This document shows positions 34,653 to 47,099 of a stretch of DNA of 64,000 bases, in pieces. Source of the DNA: Gigaspora margarita. Taxonomy: Eukaryota > Glomeromycota > Glomeromycetes > Diversisporales > Gigasporaceae. Every line of letters starts with the position of its first letter. Position 1 is the first letter of the stretch. Position numbers and translations under genes: made by a program. The DNA is taken from assembly GCA_009809945.1 (NCBI GenBank), contig WTPW01001155.1, positions 42,769 through 106,768 on the forward strand. The letters run 5' to 3'. Below the pieces are notes generated by a model. It saw only the letters and a program-made list of their open reading frames with translations. It ran no database searches and was not told where the DNA came from.

Positions 34653-35906
34653 TTTTTTTTGTGTTAAGGTGAGGTCATGCCTCTGGTCTTTATTGAATGT
34701 ATATTGATCATTACAACATCACTGTACAATCTTTTTATATACTATCTACTTAAGCACCAAGACTTGAACTAATTTAACCATGATCTAAACCTACCAGAAC
34801 CTTCCATATTCCCATTTATATGGCTAATCTGGGTTTGTACGTCCCTCTCCAACCAACAATTGGTATTCACATGTCCGCCACTTTACCCACACTACCTAGT
34901 ATCATCACTTCCAATTTGGTGTTAGTTGCCAGGTAGGCACTTTATGCTTCCAAATTGGTGTACCTGAGTCCCCTACTAGCATACTTCTCAGGAGTTCATA
35001 TCTCAAGCCATGCAGCTGCCTCTACCACATTGGGTAAGTATCTCAAGCCTGCATGCTACCGCAACTAGCCAATTTTCCTGCATCTTCAGGGCCCTGGATT
35101 TAGCATTCTGAATTCGGTAATGTGCGAACGACTGTGCTTCCTGCTATGGTGATGAGTGACTGGGCATGTTTTGCAAATGCTTCTAGCTATCAGGTATAGT
35201 TGGATGGCATCATGAGGCTCTGGTGAACCATAATGCACTCTATATGCACTTATACCTGCCTATTCTATATTGGTGGTCCCGGCCTCCCTTAACGTCCGAG
35301 GACTCCCATATAGATACACCTAGAGCCCATTAGGCCTTGACATGTACACACCTCCATGCTTTACTTCTCATTGGCTGATAAGTTCTGTATTGCCCTTGTA
35401 AGGTTTACTCCAATCCTGATATCTACTACAACCTTCCTATTGGTCCTTCCTCGGTAACCCCAAACTTCCAAACCAGTTAGCCTAGAAGGGTTAGTCAGTT
35501 AGGCTTTAGGTGCCGAATGGACTCCCTCCCCTTGGTACATGCTGCCGAAACACATGTCCTTTTCCTCCGGTACGACTCCAGCAGCCAGGTTGGTGGACCC
35601 CCTCCTCGAGAATCTTGTCGTCCAGTTCTTCAACACCAGTTTCTGATATTCCAATTATGGTTAGTACCATCAAAGATCTTTGCTACTTTTTTACTCGGGA
35701 CTTCCAAATGGGTATTCATTTTCTGATCCTTGGATTTTATGTGCGCCCGACGGCTCTCTTTCAAGATAGTGTATTACAAAACCTATGAGGAGAAATGGCT
35801 ACCATAATACAGGCCTATTTTCCAAAGCATCGCTAGTAGGATTTGAACCCTAGACCTGCCGCTTGGGATGTGACAACTTACCAACTTCTCTAAGTCACCA
35901 CACCCT
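34653..35906 (-). mobile_element. Full-length tRNA-derived SINE, 1.25 kb, 15-bp TSD
   Basis: GTATTTAGTTTTTGT flanks it at 34638-34652 and 35907-35921. On the minus strand it starts GGGTGTGGTGACTTAGAGAA, with AGAGAAGTTGG as an A box and GGGTTCAAATCCTACT as a B box, like a class II tRNA (Ser/Leu) with a long variable arm. It ends in an oligo-A tail (T run after 34650). Its length is unusual for a SINE. It is the best copy of the family at 6422-7365 and 48446-49460. Two ORFs on the plus strand near 35510-35790 are antisense and not conserved as protein. Confidence 0.8.
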
Positions 35907-36009
35907 GTATTTAGTTTTTGTGACTATATATTTTTTTCTTTATATAAATAAAATAAACCAAATAGCTATAAAAACTAAAGTACTTATATCTAGTGATTTA
36001 CTAGGCTGA

Positions 36010-36870
36010 TTTTACATATGCTCCGATTTTTGGAATTTATAAAAAAAGCTTATTTTTTTAAAACTTTAAAGCTAAATAATTTTTGATCTACTGGTCTATT
36101 TTAAATGATTTTACTACCAAAATGTTTGTCTAGGACCCCGAAATATACATAGATAGGTCAGGTATGAGTTTGCTTATTTTTGAGGTTTTTTATGCAGATC
36201 TTTTCTATTTATAGTAATTTTTTGCTTATTTTTGAAGTTTTTTCTGCAGATCTTTCTTTTTTTAGTAACCCTATAATTAACCTGACTTATCTATGTATAT
36301 TTCGGAGTCCTGTTTGTCTCTTTAAGATGATTTCAATGAGCCCAAAATCATAAAAACCTAATCACAGGATCATGAGAAAATGCGCTATCAAATAGGTGAC
36401 GCACCTGAAATTGGTTTAACATAGATCAAATCAATTTCAGATGCATCATCTATTTGATAGCGCATTTTCTCATGACCCTGTGATGGATTTTTGTGATTTT
36501 GGGCTCATTGGAATTGTTTCAAAGAGACGAACATTTTGGTAATAAAATTATTAAAATGAACCAGTAAATCAAAAATTGTTGTAGCTGATGCTTAAAATGG
36601 CTAATGCTAAAATTTCAACCTATTTTGATACAAATTTTTTAAAAAATTTTTTGGGTAATTTTGACAGTTTTTTTTTAGAGTTGGGTTAGGGTTTAGGGTT
36701 AGAATTGAATATTAAAGAGTATAGGTAGATTTTAGCAGGGCATATATTTTCAAATCGTGACCCCAAATTTCAGTATTAGCCGTTTTCAGCATCAGCTATG
36801 ACAAAAATTATTTAGGCTTAAAGTTTTAAAAAAATAAGCTTTTTTTATAAATTCCAAAAATCAGAGCATA
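36010..36870. repeat. Long palindrome with nested insertions
   Basis: The left arm (TATGCTCCGATTTTTGGAAT, AATAATTTTTGATCTACTGG) is matched inverted by TCAAAAATTGTTGTAGC and ATTCCAAAAATCAGAGCATA at 36570-36870. The inner stem includes AATGCGCTATCAAATAG with its complement at 36440-36470. Insertions lie at 36132-36311 and about 36605-36795; the second contains GGTTAGGGTTTAGGGTTAG. Confidence 0.75.
36132..36311. mobile_element. 180-bp palindromic MITE, 8-bp TSD
   Basis: Ends AGGACCCCGAAATATACATA and (complement) AGGACTCCGAAATATACATA. GTTTGTCT flanks both sides (36124-36131 and 36312-36319). The start resembles the AGGACCC family, but the interior differs. It is inserted in the palindrome arm, whose match resumes after it. 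Confidence 0.8.
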
Positions 36871-36990
36871 TGAATACTTTAACTGCTATTTTGATCACAA
36901 AACTCTTTTTTTACAACTTTAATTAGAGATTAAAAAAGATTTACTTAGTAGAAATATAAAAATAATAATATTTTTTAGAAAATTGTATAT

Positions 36991-37193
36991 GGAGACATGT
37001 CTCCATGGCGACCCTACATATAACAGCCAATCATATTTAGGGTTAAAAAATTTTCATTTGTGTTTTTGTATTATAAAAGTTAGAAAGTTTGTAGAAGATT
37101 TTAATTGGCCAATAATAAGCAACATATTATTTAGTCATATGCTTAATTTTGATTGGCTATTCATATAAAGGGTCTCCATGGAGACATGTCTCC
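36991..37193. mobile_element. 203-bp MITE, GGAGACATGTCTCCATGG ends
   Basis: Inverted ends GGAGACATGTCTCCATGGCG and (complement) GGAGACATGTCTCCATGGAG, themselves palindromic, followed by GACCC, ATATAA-like and AGCCAATCA segments on each side. No secure TSD. The 61-codon ORF across it is not a gene. Confidence 0.65.
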
Positions 37194-37249
37194 ATAAAAT
37201 AACACCCATATTTTTTATAAAATTGTGAAATATATTATAATTCTCAAAT

Positions 37250-37557
37250 ATTTACTAATTAATACTATCTTCATACTATAAGTAAACTTGTTTTACATAT
37301 AAAAATATATTATATTAGCATACTTTTACTTTATAATTTTTAATTTTAAGAAAAAAATACTTAATTTTAAATTTTTGATTAAAAATTACAAAATTATGCA
37401 CCTTTTTCTTAAAATTTAAAATTATAAAGTAAATGTTGCTAATATAGTGTATTTTTATACGTAGAACAAGTCTACTTAGAGCATAAAGATATAATTTATT
37501 AGTAAAATATTAAGGATCATATCATTTTTTATAATTTTATTAATAAAATTATAAAAA
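37250..37557. repeat. AT-rich palindromic unit, host of later insertions
   Basis: TTTACTAATTAATACTATCT and CTAAGTAAACTTGTTTTACA face their complements at 37455-37515. The unit ends in a TTATAATTTTATTAATAAAATTATAA palindrome. A second unit of the family, split by the LINE and a MITE, continues at 37914-37965 and 45927-46690. Confidence 0.7.
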
Positions 37558-37913
37558 GGGTGAATCTATTTGTCACTGGCGGTAACAGCTACCAGAGTGT
37601 GATCGACCACTTAGATCAAAGGATCATGTGTAACATAAAAATGCAAAAACTTTGATTATTTTGAAAAATCACTTCCAACTTAAAATTTTGTCTATGAACT
37701 TACTTTTTTTTATACAAAAAAAAATTCCTTGCAAAATTTTACTATATACTAAGCTTTACCTGAACCCTAACTAAGGCTCTAACCCTGACCCTAACAATAG
37801 TAAGTTTTGACGCTTTGTTTTGTTTTGATTATAACATTATATGATCTAATTGGTTAATCATAGTTCAATCATGCTCCGGTGACTGTTACCACTGGTAATA
37901 AACACATTTTTTC
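37558..37913. mobile_element. Mutator-like MITE, 9-bp TSD, CCCTAA core
   Basis: Starts GGGTGAATCTATTTGTCACT and ends (complement) GAAAAAATGTGTTTATTACC. TTATAAAAA flanks both ends (37549-37557 and 37914-37922). Deleting it and one TSD gives AAATTATAAAAAATATTAT, as found uninterrupted near 47850. The core 37765-37800 holds CCCTAACTAAGGCTCTAACC and CCTGACCCTAAC. Confidence 0.8.
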
Positions 37914-38327
37914 TTATAAAAAATATTATGATTTTCAAACTTTTACTAATTAATTATAGCTTTATACAAAACATATTAAAGGCAACACTCTTTCCACTGA
38001 TCCTTTTTACAAAAACTGAATAAACAAACAAACATAGGCTAGAACAGTCTTAACACTAGCAAACACACAAAATACTACTACTCAAAAAAGAAGCTCTCGA
38101 AAAAAGTCTATAACCTTTATAGAATACCAAAGAAAAAGAAGAGTCCTTTCACCGAGTAGATAATAAAAAATATTTTTCGAAAAATTTTTTACAAAAACTT
38201 CTGGGGAAATTAGCTTGACCCTGAACTGCAGATCACTAAACTAGACGCATACACAACAAAACACAACAACAAATAAACAAACTAACGCTTTCGGCAAACA
38301 AACAAAACAACAAAACAAACACGTAAA

Positions 38328-40217
38328 ATGCCAAATCTAGAAAAGCTTAGAGGTTTCTTCAACTTCAATGACAATGAAAGATCAGCACTATACAGTGAAA
38401 TTAACTCAACTATTTTACAACAAGACAAAAGAATAGCGAAATTCTTAGGCACATCAGATGTCCATCTTATAGCTACAATTCGGGAAGTAAACCAGATATA
38501 TGAATGGGTTCAACATAAGAAAACAAGACAGCAAGATATATCCGAGGAAGAAAAAGACCTAACAGAAAGCAAAATAGATTCAAACATGACACAAACCAAC
38601 AACAATAGAAGCAAGCTGGTACCTATAGACATGGAAATAACCTCATCTAAAAATTCTAGACCAAACTGCAAAAACAATAATGAACAAACAGAGCTCCAGG
38701 ACAATAATATGCAAATTGATAACCGAAGTACGGCACAAAAAAGGAACCTTCCAGAACAAGAAGACCTAACTAACTCAGCAGAAACTATTGCCGAAATTAA
38801 AAAAAACATAATGATAGAAAATGAATACGGTTCCTTGGATTACGGAACTAAAGAACAGCTAGAAGCTATTTCTCCTGACATATACAAGAAAGAAAGAAAA
38901 GAAGACACAAGAAAGAAACACAAAAGACATGAAGATATTTACAACTTAGACTGGGCTCCAAAAGGCAGATTTATTACCAAAAACTACACGAAAGAAATTA
39001 CAGAGAACTATAATTACAGGCCCAAAAACAACTCTACGACACAGACCTATACAAATAGAACACAATACTACTTTACTATCTGGGACATTCCAAAAGAGAT
39101 TAACTGGTATGAAATCAAAAGACACTACTGGTCAAAATAAACATATCATACACATATCCTATACATATCGGGTACCCAATATGTGTAGGATATGTGTAGG
39201 ATATGTGTAGGATATGTGTAAGATATATGAGGATATGCATAATCGGGTACCCGATATGTGTAGATACATCAACTCTACACATATCCTACACATATCATAC
39301 ACATATCGTATACATATCGGGTACCCGATATGTGTAGTATATATGTACGATATATTTATTTTTGACCAGTGCACCTGGATTACTTCGGCGAAGCATACTT
39401 TATAGAAGAGCAACCGAATTTTACAACAAGATCAGTGTATATTGGAATTTCAACCAAAATAGAAAAATGAGAAATCTCCCTAAGAGAACACTGGTCAATT
39501 ATACTTAGTCAAAAGAAAACATATATGGTAACACCAGGTAGATTCAATATTGCCGAACTAGAAAAAAGAAGCAAATACAGAAGTACAATACGCAATATCT
39601 CGACAAGAGCTTCAGAAAGTCTCCTCCTCCGCCAACTTAAGAAATACAAAGCTCAAGCTGTACAGATCCTAAACAATAGCAATAGCAATAGAGCCAGAAG
39701 GGCATACATATACTTCAGCTCTGAACTGGATATGAATATGGCCCAAGATACAAACATATATTACTTTGACACAAAGTTATTCTGGCAAAATAATTTAGAG
39801 AGGTTAGGAAAGAAAATTTATTCTAGTCAGGATCAATACCAATATGAGAAGGAAACTGTAAATAACAACAAAAGAAAACCTACACAAAAGGAGACAGAAT
39901 ATTTCAAAAGGCAAAGGCCAAATACAACACCCAATCAACTAAATAGATACAGCAAAGTGAATGACGCAAATTCTAACGACAACAAAGAAAACCAAATATA
40001 TATATATAGAGAACCATTCAAAAAGTTAGAGAATACTAACAATATCAAACAAGATCCTTCCGTTAATAAAGTTGCTACAGGTTCAAATAGAGAAGAATTA
40101 GGCAAAAGAAAAGGAAAGCAAGTAGATATGGAAAGAGAAGATGAAATCGAGAAAATCTTAGCAGAAATGAAAGAGAAATTTAGAACTATTGAGCACATTT
40201 TATCGATGCGCTCCTAA
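38328..40217 (+). pseudogene. LINE ORF1, interrupted
   Basis: Two long blocks in one frame: 38328-39127 and 39378-40217. The first is rich in Asn, Lys and Glu and ends in an RRM-like segment YFTIWDIPKEINWYEIKR. A palindromic insertion (about 39128-39377) splits it and adds stops. The frame resumes as YFGEAYFIEEQPNFTTRSVY. One TGA follows GISTKIEK, then EISLREHWSIIL runs on to 40217. ORF1 proteins of this type bind RNA and package the element. The start at 38328 is the first ATG after the A-rich leader. Confidence 0.75.
39128..39377. mobile_element. ACACATATCC palindromic insertion in LINE ORF1
   Basis: Ends ACTGGTCAAAATAAACATAT and (complement) ACTGGTCAAAAATAAATATA. The interior is built from CACATATCCTA and CGGGTACCCGATATG units and is palindromic throughout. 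It keeps the reading frame on both sides in phase. No clean TSD was found. ORFs inside it (39159-39413, 39214-39405) are repeat translations. Confidence 0.65.
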
Positions 40218-40249
40218 AAGTTGCCCCAGTTGAATCACAGATAAAAGGG

Positions 40250-43200
40250 TTGAAAGACACCCTAGTGGCAAAAAAAAATTGCCAAACAGTAATATCAGAT
40301 ATAAGTTTTAATCAATTAAAAATAGGTTTTCATAACATTAATGGGATAAAGGGAAATAAAACAAAACTACAAGAACTTATGGACTTTGGAATAGAGGAAA
40401 ACTTGGATATAATAGGTTTAACGGAAACAAACACTAATGTGAGAGAAGCAATTTTCTTTGAAGTTAACTGGGGACAATACAGGGCTTTCTGGACGAAAGA
40501 CATTATAGAAAAAAGGAAGGGTTCAGGAGTTGGATTATTAGTAAGAAAAGAATGGCAAACACATCTTACTGAGATAATAGTAAAGGATACATATGCATTA
40601 AAAGCTGTCTTCAGATTTAAAAAAATAATTTTAGTCATATGGGTAGTTTACTTCCCACCAAATGACAAAAACGCACAAAAGAAAACCCAACAGTGTATAA
40701 CAGAAGATATCACCAAGAGTAAAGTAAATACGAGAATAATTGTAGGAGGTGATTTTAATGCAGAAACAGGAGAAGAAGCAGCCGGGAGGGATACTAGTAA
40801 TGACAGAGTAGCAGAAGATACACAAAAGAGCAAACGGTCTAAACTCCTCCTGATTAGATGGTTACAAAGAGTAGGCTACGCAGAGGCATACGCAACTATT
40901 AACCCACAGATTTTTAAACCAACCTGGACCAATCACAAATTCTGCTCGAAAATTGACCATATATGGTTGGACCCCGAAATTAAAGGCCTAGTGATAGACA
41001 GTGACATAGAACACATGGACCTTGTCACAGGGAGCGATCACAACCTAATATGGACTAAACCACTGCTAAGCCCCATATTTCACACAAACTCAATCGCGGA
41101 GCAAAGGAAAAAATACTCTGGCTACCGTAAAATATACCAGTATGATAAAATGACTAATGAAGATTGGGAAAAATTCACTTCGCTCCTAGAGAAATACATT
41201 GAAGAATTTCAGAAAAAAGAATTAAAGAAAGGAAGAGATCCCTGCGAAAGTTCAAAAGTAAATTGGATAAACGAAGTATGGGAAAAGCTAGCAGAACTGA
41301 TATGCTGAGCCGCGAATAAGTTAATCTTACACAAGAAAATTAAAAACACTAGTGAAGAAAAACAAAAACAAATTATCTGGAACCCAAGATACAAATGGAT
41401 TAAGCTGCTAAGGTGGATAGGACGTAGAGGACGAGCAAACTTGGATACAACAATCGGAGATGTAGATCAACTCTTGGTAAACACCCAAATCAGTATAATA
41501 AATTCAAATAATGACACAGAAATTCAAGAAATTGGAGACAGGTGGACAATACAATGGTTAGAAAATCTCAAGGGATGGATAAAAATAATAGAAAAAAAAA
41601 TGACCTATGAACAAAAAACGGAACAGGAAAAAAGGATAAGAGAAAACATTGAAAGGAGGTTTGAAATGATAGGGCAAGAGGATAAGAAAAGGCTCAACAG
41701 TATACTAGAACAACCTTGGAAAAAAATAGAGATAGAAAGAATTCTTATTACACCAGATCACGAATCAGAAAAAAAAGAGCTAGTGTATGAACCGGCTGAA
41801 ATTAAAAAGGCAGTTGATAAATACTTCATGAAGCAATTTAAGGAGAGCCCCACAAATCCAGAAGAAGGAAAAAAAAATGGAGCGAGGAATATGCCCCAAA
41901 AGAATATATTCAGCAAGATTGGTATGATAATATCTTTAACGAAATTGAAGAGAAAGAATAAAAAGAAATGCTCCAGAAAACCTCCAACAGCTCCGCTCCA
42001 GGGTTATCCAACATAGGATATACAATCATTAAAAAACTGGGTAAGAAGGCAACAAAACTCCTCCTAGACCTCCTGAACACAATACTGATGGAAGGAGAAA
42101 TGCCAAAGAAATGGAAAGTGGGAATGATCTTTCCGATCCCAAAAATGGCAGAGTGGGTCTTGCAGCTTGAAAATTCTAGACCAATTATGTTGTTGGAAGC
42201 AACAAGGAAAGGTTTTATAAGAATTATTCAAAGAAGACTAAGTGATATCATCATAGTACATAACATTCTGAGAGGACCAAACTTCGTGGGCCTACAAGGG
42301 GAATGCACCCAGGATCCAATACACATCATGAATGCTCTAATAGAAGCAGCTAAACAAGAGAACAAGGAAATATGGATAATGCTTATAAACATTAAAAAAG
42401 CATTCGATACTGTTGATCTCAAGAGGCTACAATTAGCATTAAAAAGGATCAAACTTCCTGAAAAACTAGAAAATTTCCTTTTAAATATGTTTACAAATAG
42501 ACGAGTTAAAGTAAATACAAAGTTGGGACTAACAGAAGGATTTAGTCCAGGCCGAGGAATAGACCAAGGAGAGGTAATTTCTCCGCTCCTATGGAGAATC
42601 TACTTTGATCCGTTACTATGTAAACTCCACAAGTGCAAACAAAGGGGCAAAAGCAAGAATAGAGTGGCCAATAGAAACAACCCAAGGTAAAATAGAACAA
42701 GAAGAAATTCAAGTAGCAGGTCTGGCGTATGCAGACGATACCGCTCTATTAGCAAATTCTAAAGAAAGCATGCAAATGCTAGTTAATATAGCAGAATCCT
42801 TCTTCCGACTAAACAACATAGAGATTAACAGCAAGAAAACAGAGTTAGTAGTGATTAACAGGAAAGACAAATCAGAAGAAAAAGCAATTATGATCAAAGA
42901 AGGGAAAGAAAAAATAATTGCAAAAAAGAAAAATGAAGTAGCCTGATATCTTGGAGTCTGGCTGACAGCAGCCAACCTCAAACAGACAATTAAGAAAAGA
43001 TTGAGAGTTAAAATTAAGCAAATGGCCAACTTGCTTAACAGAAAAAAAATTTCAATAGAACATATAAGATATATAAATAATGTAATAGTTCTACCTCGAG
43101 CTGAATACAAGCTAAATATGGTAATACTATCTAAGCAAGAATGTGACAAATTGCATCAACCAGTAATAAGAATAGCAAAGTGGAAAGCAGAACTAGCCTC

Positions 43201-45730
43201 AACTGCTTCAAATACTATTCCATTACAGAAGGACATCTGGGGAATTAATTCACTATGGCAGTGGCACACAGAGCACATGATCTCAGAATGGGTAATTAGA
43301 ATAAACAATCCAAATCTCGTAGGAGATCTTACCAGAATGAGGCTGAGAGATGCACAACTACTACTAAGATCTACAGTACCCATATGGGCCCTTAACAATG
43401 ACAAAATTAAAAAGCTAAAGTGGAAAAATAACCTTAATGTTAGCATTTTAGCAATAGCAAAGGATATGGGTATTAGTATCAAAAATGCCGAATGGGAAAG
43501 GAACTGGACCATAGGTACACACGATAGGGCTAGCACAGAAATAAGAAACCTACTAAATAATAAAGATTTGGAAAAAGGTACTCAAGCACTTCACAAACTA
43601 AATTTATGGTACCTTGAGCAAATAATTACAAGACAGGATAATATTATGCTCACGTGGCAACAAATCAAAAGGGTTCGCGGGTTAGAAACGAAAGGAAAAA
43701 TGCCTCAATGGTTTCAAAAATTGGAGCAAACAGTACTGGAAAATAGATTAACTCATAGTATCAAAGAAGTTTTCAGACAAGGTGATAAGATAAATGAGAT
43801 CCAAATCAAGCCAGAAAGAAGAAAACTATCGCACAAAGGATCCAAAAAGGAATAGGTAATAGGAAAAAAAGAAAACAGTACCGGACCATTCTTAGGCAAA
43901 GTGGAAAAAAAATTCCCAAATAAAAAGATGCGTATACTAGAATGGGAAGAGGCAAATAAGGAGAACGTACTACCTAATAGCCCCTTAGGAACAAGTATAG
44001 TCCCTACAAGTAAGACTGTAAAAGCAAAGGTGAATGAAGTTGAAGACGTAAGTTCTTGGATAAAGTGGAAAAATGAGGGAGGCTGGGCCATGACAATCAG
44101 TCTCAAACACCTCAAAAACCTGATAGCTCCAGAAAAATGATCTGCGGAAAAAAAAGAATCCAAAATGGAACATGTAGTACTCACAGAAAATTGGGACGTA
44201 TACCTGATCCGAAGTATAATAGAGAATACAAGAAAACAACAAGAACTTATACAGGCGTTAAAGGAAAACCAAGAGTATGGTGAAATAATTTATTATACAG
44301 ATGGCTCACTCGGAGGTGAAGGAATAGAGGATCACAAAGCAGGGTATGGAATAATTCAACTAGATAGTGATGGTACAATAATTAGAGAACTGAAAGGCAG
44401 AATTCAAGGTTGGTTCTCCTCAACAAGATCTGAACTTATGGCAATTCTGGAAGCGACCCTGGTAACCCCAAGTAATAGCAAAATAGATATCTTTACGGAT
44501 AGCCAAGTAGCGATTCATACAATCAAAAGGAGCCATGAAAGTAAAACTACAAGAAGCTAGTGTAAGATGAAAAACCCAGGCATTCTGGGAACGATTGTCA
44601 AAATTCTAGACACAAAGAATATAGATATGCGACTTCACAAAGTAAAAGCACACGTGGGAAATATGTTGAATGACTTAGCAGATAAGGCAGCAAAAGAAGG
44701 TGCAAAAGGAAAAGAAGTAATCTCAGTTAACATAAAGGAGATACAAGGAATGGTATTAAGACCAACCTGGAATAACATCTCCATCGAAGCCCCTATCCGA
44801 AGCTTTCTCAAGACACTTACACAAACCTTCCACAAAGCANAATNGGTATTTGCGCATAATACAAAAGATAGTACTCATCAAAAAAGAATAGAAAAGCAAG
44901 ATTGGAAAATCTTTAGAAGTCTGTAGAAAAAAGAGAAAAAAGAGAAGGCAAGGTCCTTCAAAGCGAATAAAAAGTGGAGTTTCCGACTAAAGAGCCTGAG
45001 TGGTCTGCTGCCTACTCTACAACTTCGTAAAAGAAACTGAGAGAACCTTTACCAAACGACAATATGCCAGAAGTGTAAAGAAAAAGAAGAATCATTTGAG
45101 CACCTTACAGCATGTGAAGTTGATGAAGCAAGATGGCTTGAGAAAGAGTATTCAATAGCGAAGCAAATCTGGTCGAATCTGGATACAGTAGTCAGGAAAA
45201 GAATGACAATCAAGGACCTCTACACAAGTCTAACAGGTGGAAAAGAAGCAGACTGATACAGAAAAAGAAATTACATGGCAAGAGGACTAATTGAATCGGA
45301 CCTAGCAACCTCACTCATGGCAATGGGGATTACCAGAAAAGTAGCAGATTTGATCATTACTGAATGGTGGGATAAATGGCATAGTTTTTTCCAAGAAAAG
45401 ATATGGCTTCAACGTTGTAACGAGGTGGAGATTAACCCCCAAAAAAAGAAAACAAAGAAAATAAGTTCAGAAGGAAAGAGGAAAAAAAATAGTGTAGGAA
45501 AAGTTATAGATATAGGAGGAGGAGGAGAACCACGCGAAGGATTTAAGGATGGACCCAGAAAACAAAAGTCAGAAGATAAAAGGTGGAATAGGTTCAAGGA
45601 AAAAATGGTATTGGTAACAGAAGAGATGGAAAAGTGGATACAGACTGGAAGGTGGCCAGATGGAATAAAATTAAATAAGATCATGACGGGCTGTAGATCC
45701 AGGCCGATGAACTGCGGATTTAGTATTTGA
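40250..45730 (+). pseudogene. LINE ORF2: APE endonuclease, RT, RNase H, zinc ribbon
   Basis: One frame covers nearly all of it. Endonuclease at 40310-41070: IGFHNINGIKG, LTETNT, GGDFNAETG, KIDHIWLD and GSDHNLIW, the APE-type catalytic set. Reverse transcriptase at 42000-42930: GRGIDQGEVISPLLW and LAYADDTALLA with the YADD catalytic pair. RNase H at 44290-44700: YTDGSLGG, SELMAIL, FTDSQVAI and DLADKAAKEG. A zinc ribbon at 45060-45120: CQKCKEKEESFEHLTAC. Defects: a shift in an A run near 41870-41880, compensated near 42610; TGA at 41306, 42944, 44138, 45041 and 45254 (approximate) and TAG near 43853, 44558 and 44924. Ns at 44840 and 44844. It cannot make the protein now. Confidence 0.85.
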
Positions 45731-46164
45731 GGTAGATACTAAAGAGGCAGCAAGGTCAATTCTACTTTGGCAGGTCGCACATAGGTACCAAATGGCAACT
45801 GGGTGAGCCACACTTTAGTTTAAAATAGCATAGCTATAAATAGAAAACGCATGTATTAAAACTGCAAACTCTATATTATAAAATAAAGTTGTGACATGAT
45901 TGTCAAAAAAAAAAAAAAAAAAAAAAAATTATAGCTTTATGCTCTAAGTAGACTTGTTCTATACATAAAAATATACTATATTTGGCATATATTTATAATT
46001 TTTAAATTTTAAGAAAAAAATGCTTAATTTTGGAATTTTTAATCAAAAATCAAAATTATATATTTTTTTCTTAAAATTTAAAATTATAAAGTAAATATAT
46101 ACTAATATAGTATATTTTTATGTGTAGAACAAATTTATTTATTGTATATAAATAGTATTAATTA

Positions 46165-46390
46165 GGCCATGCAAATTAAATTAGTTGATTCTCGTCACAT
46201 AGAACAAACAAATAGGACCCAGCCGGCCGGCAAAAAATGTTATATTTAAAAAATTTTTTAATATAAAAAAATTTTTATAAATTTTTTTTTCATACAGAAT
46301 AAAAAAAATTTTATATAGAAAAAAATTTTAACTTCTCTAAAAAAATGACCCGGCCGATGACGAGAATCAATTTTATTAGTTTGCATGGCC
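46165..46390. mobile_element. Harbinger-like MITE, TTA TSD
   Basis: Ends GGCCATGCAAATTAAATTAG and (complement) GGCCATGCAAACTAATAAAA, with TTGATTCTCGTCA in both arms and CCGGCCGG near the left arm. TTA at 46162-46164 and 46391-46393. Deletion restores ATTAATTAGTAAAATTTTAAGG, the sister sequence of the palindromic host. Confidence 0.8.
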
Positions 46391-46794
46391 TTAGTAAAAT
46401 TTTAAGGATCATGGTATTTTTTATAATTTTATTAATAAAATTATATGATTCTCAATATTTTACTAATTAATTCATTTTTATGCTCTAAATAGACTTGTTC
46501 TATATATAAAAATACACTATATTAGCATATATTTACTTTATATTTTTAAATTTTAAGAAATGATGCTTAATTTTGGAATTTTTGATTAAAAATTCAAAAT
46601 TAAACAACTTTTTCTTAAATTTAAAATTATAAAGTAAAAGTATTTTAATATGAGGTATTTTTATATATAAAACAAATTTATTTATAGCATAAAGATAGTG
46701 GTTGTACCCTAAGGTATTGTAACCGGTTAGCTATTAGATTATTCAGATAACTAGATTATAAAATTGACTATTAGGTTATATAGTTAGAATACCC

Positions 46795-47091
46795 AGAACC
46801 CAGACATCTCTCATATAGATCATAACTGGATTTTGGCCAATTTTGGTTTTATTTGCTAAAAATGACAAAATATATTTGTTTAAATAACTTTGATCTAGTA
46901 ATCAGAATTGAATGAACTTTTTTTGTTAGATGCGCCTCACTGAGAACTTCATTTTAAAAAAAAGTTTATTCAAATTGGACTACTAGATGCCAAGATAATT
47001 GCCAAAAACTGTTTTTTTTTTGCTTTTTAAATTTCAGGGGTTTTTGCTAAAAAAATTAAATATAATCTTTTTACTAGATGTTCGGGGTCCT
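46795..47091. mobile_element. AGGACCC-family MITE, copy 3
   Basis: A 297-bp copy with AGAACCCAGACATCTCTCAT at the left and AGATGTTCGGGGTCCT at the right. Flanks are GAATACCC (46787-46794) and GAATACCT (47092-47099), seven of eight equal. Confidence 0.8.
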
Positions 47092-47099
47092 GAATACCT

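Larger units (their letters stand above)
37966..45926 (+). mobile_element. Full-length LINE retrotransposon, 14-bp TSD
   Basis: A 7.96-kb non-LTR retrotransposon. AATTATAGCTTTAT occurs at 37952-37965 and again at 45927-45940, directly after a ~22-bp poly-A tail; an AATAAA lies just upstream of the tail. Removing the insert rejoins the palindromic unit TTAATTATAGCTTTAT/GCTCTAAGTAGAC, matching sister copies. Layout: ~360-bp 5' UTR, ORF1, ORF2 (APE endonuclease, reverse transcriptase, RNase H, zinc ribbon), 3' UTR. Both ORFs carry stops and shifts. The RNase H and APE domains suggest an I/Tad1-like group, not assigned to a clade. Confidence 0.92.

Noticed and set aside
39159..39413. ORFs of YPTHILHI-type repeats on both strands
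   Set aside because: They translate the palindromic CACATATCC insertion.
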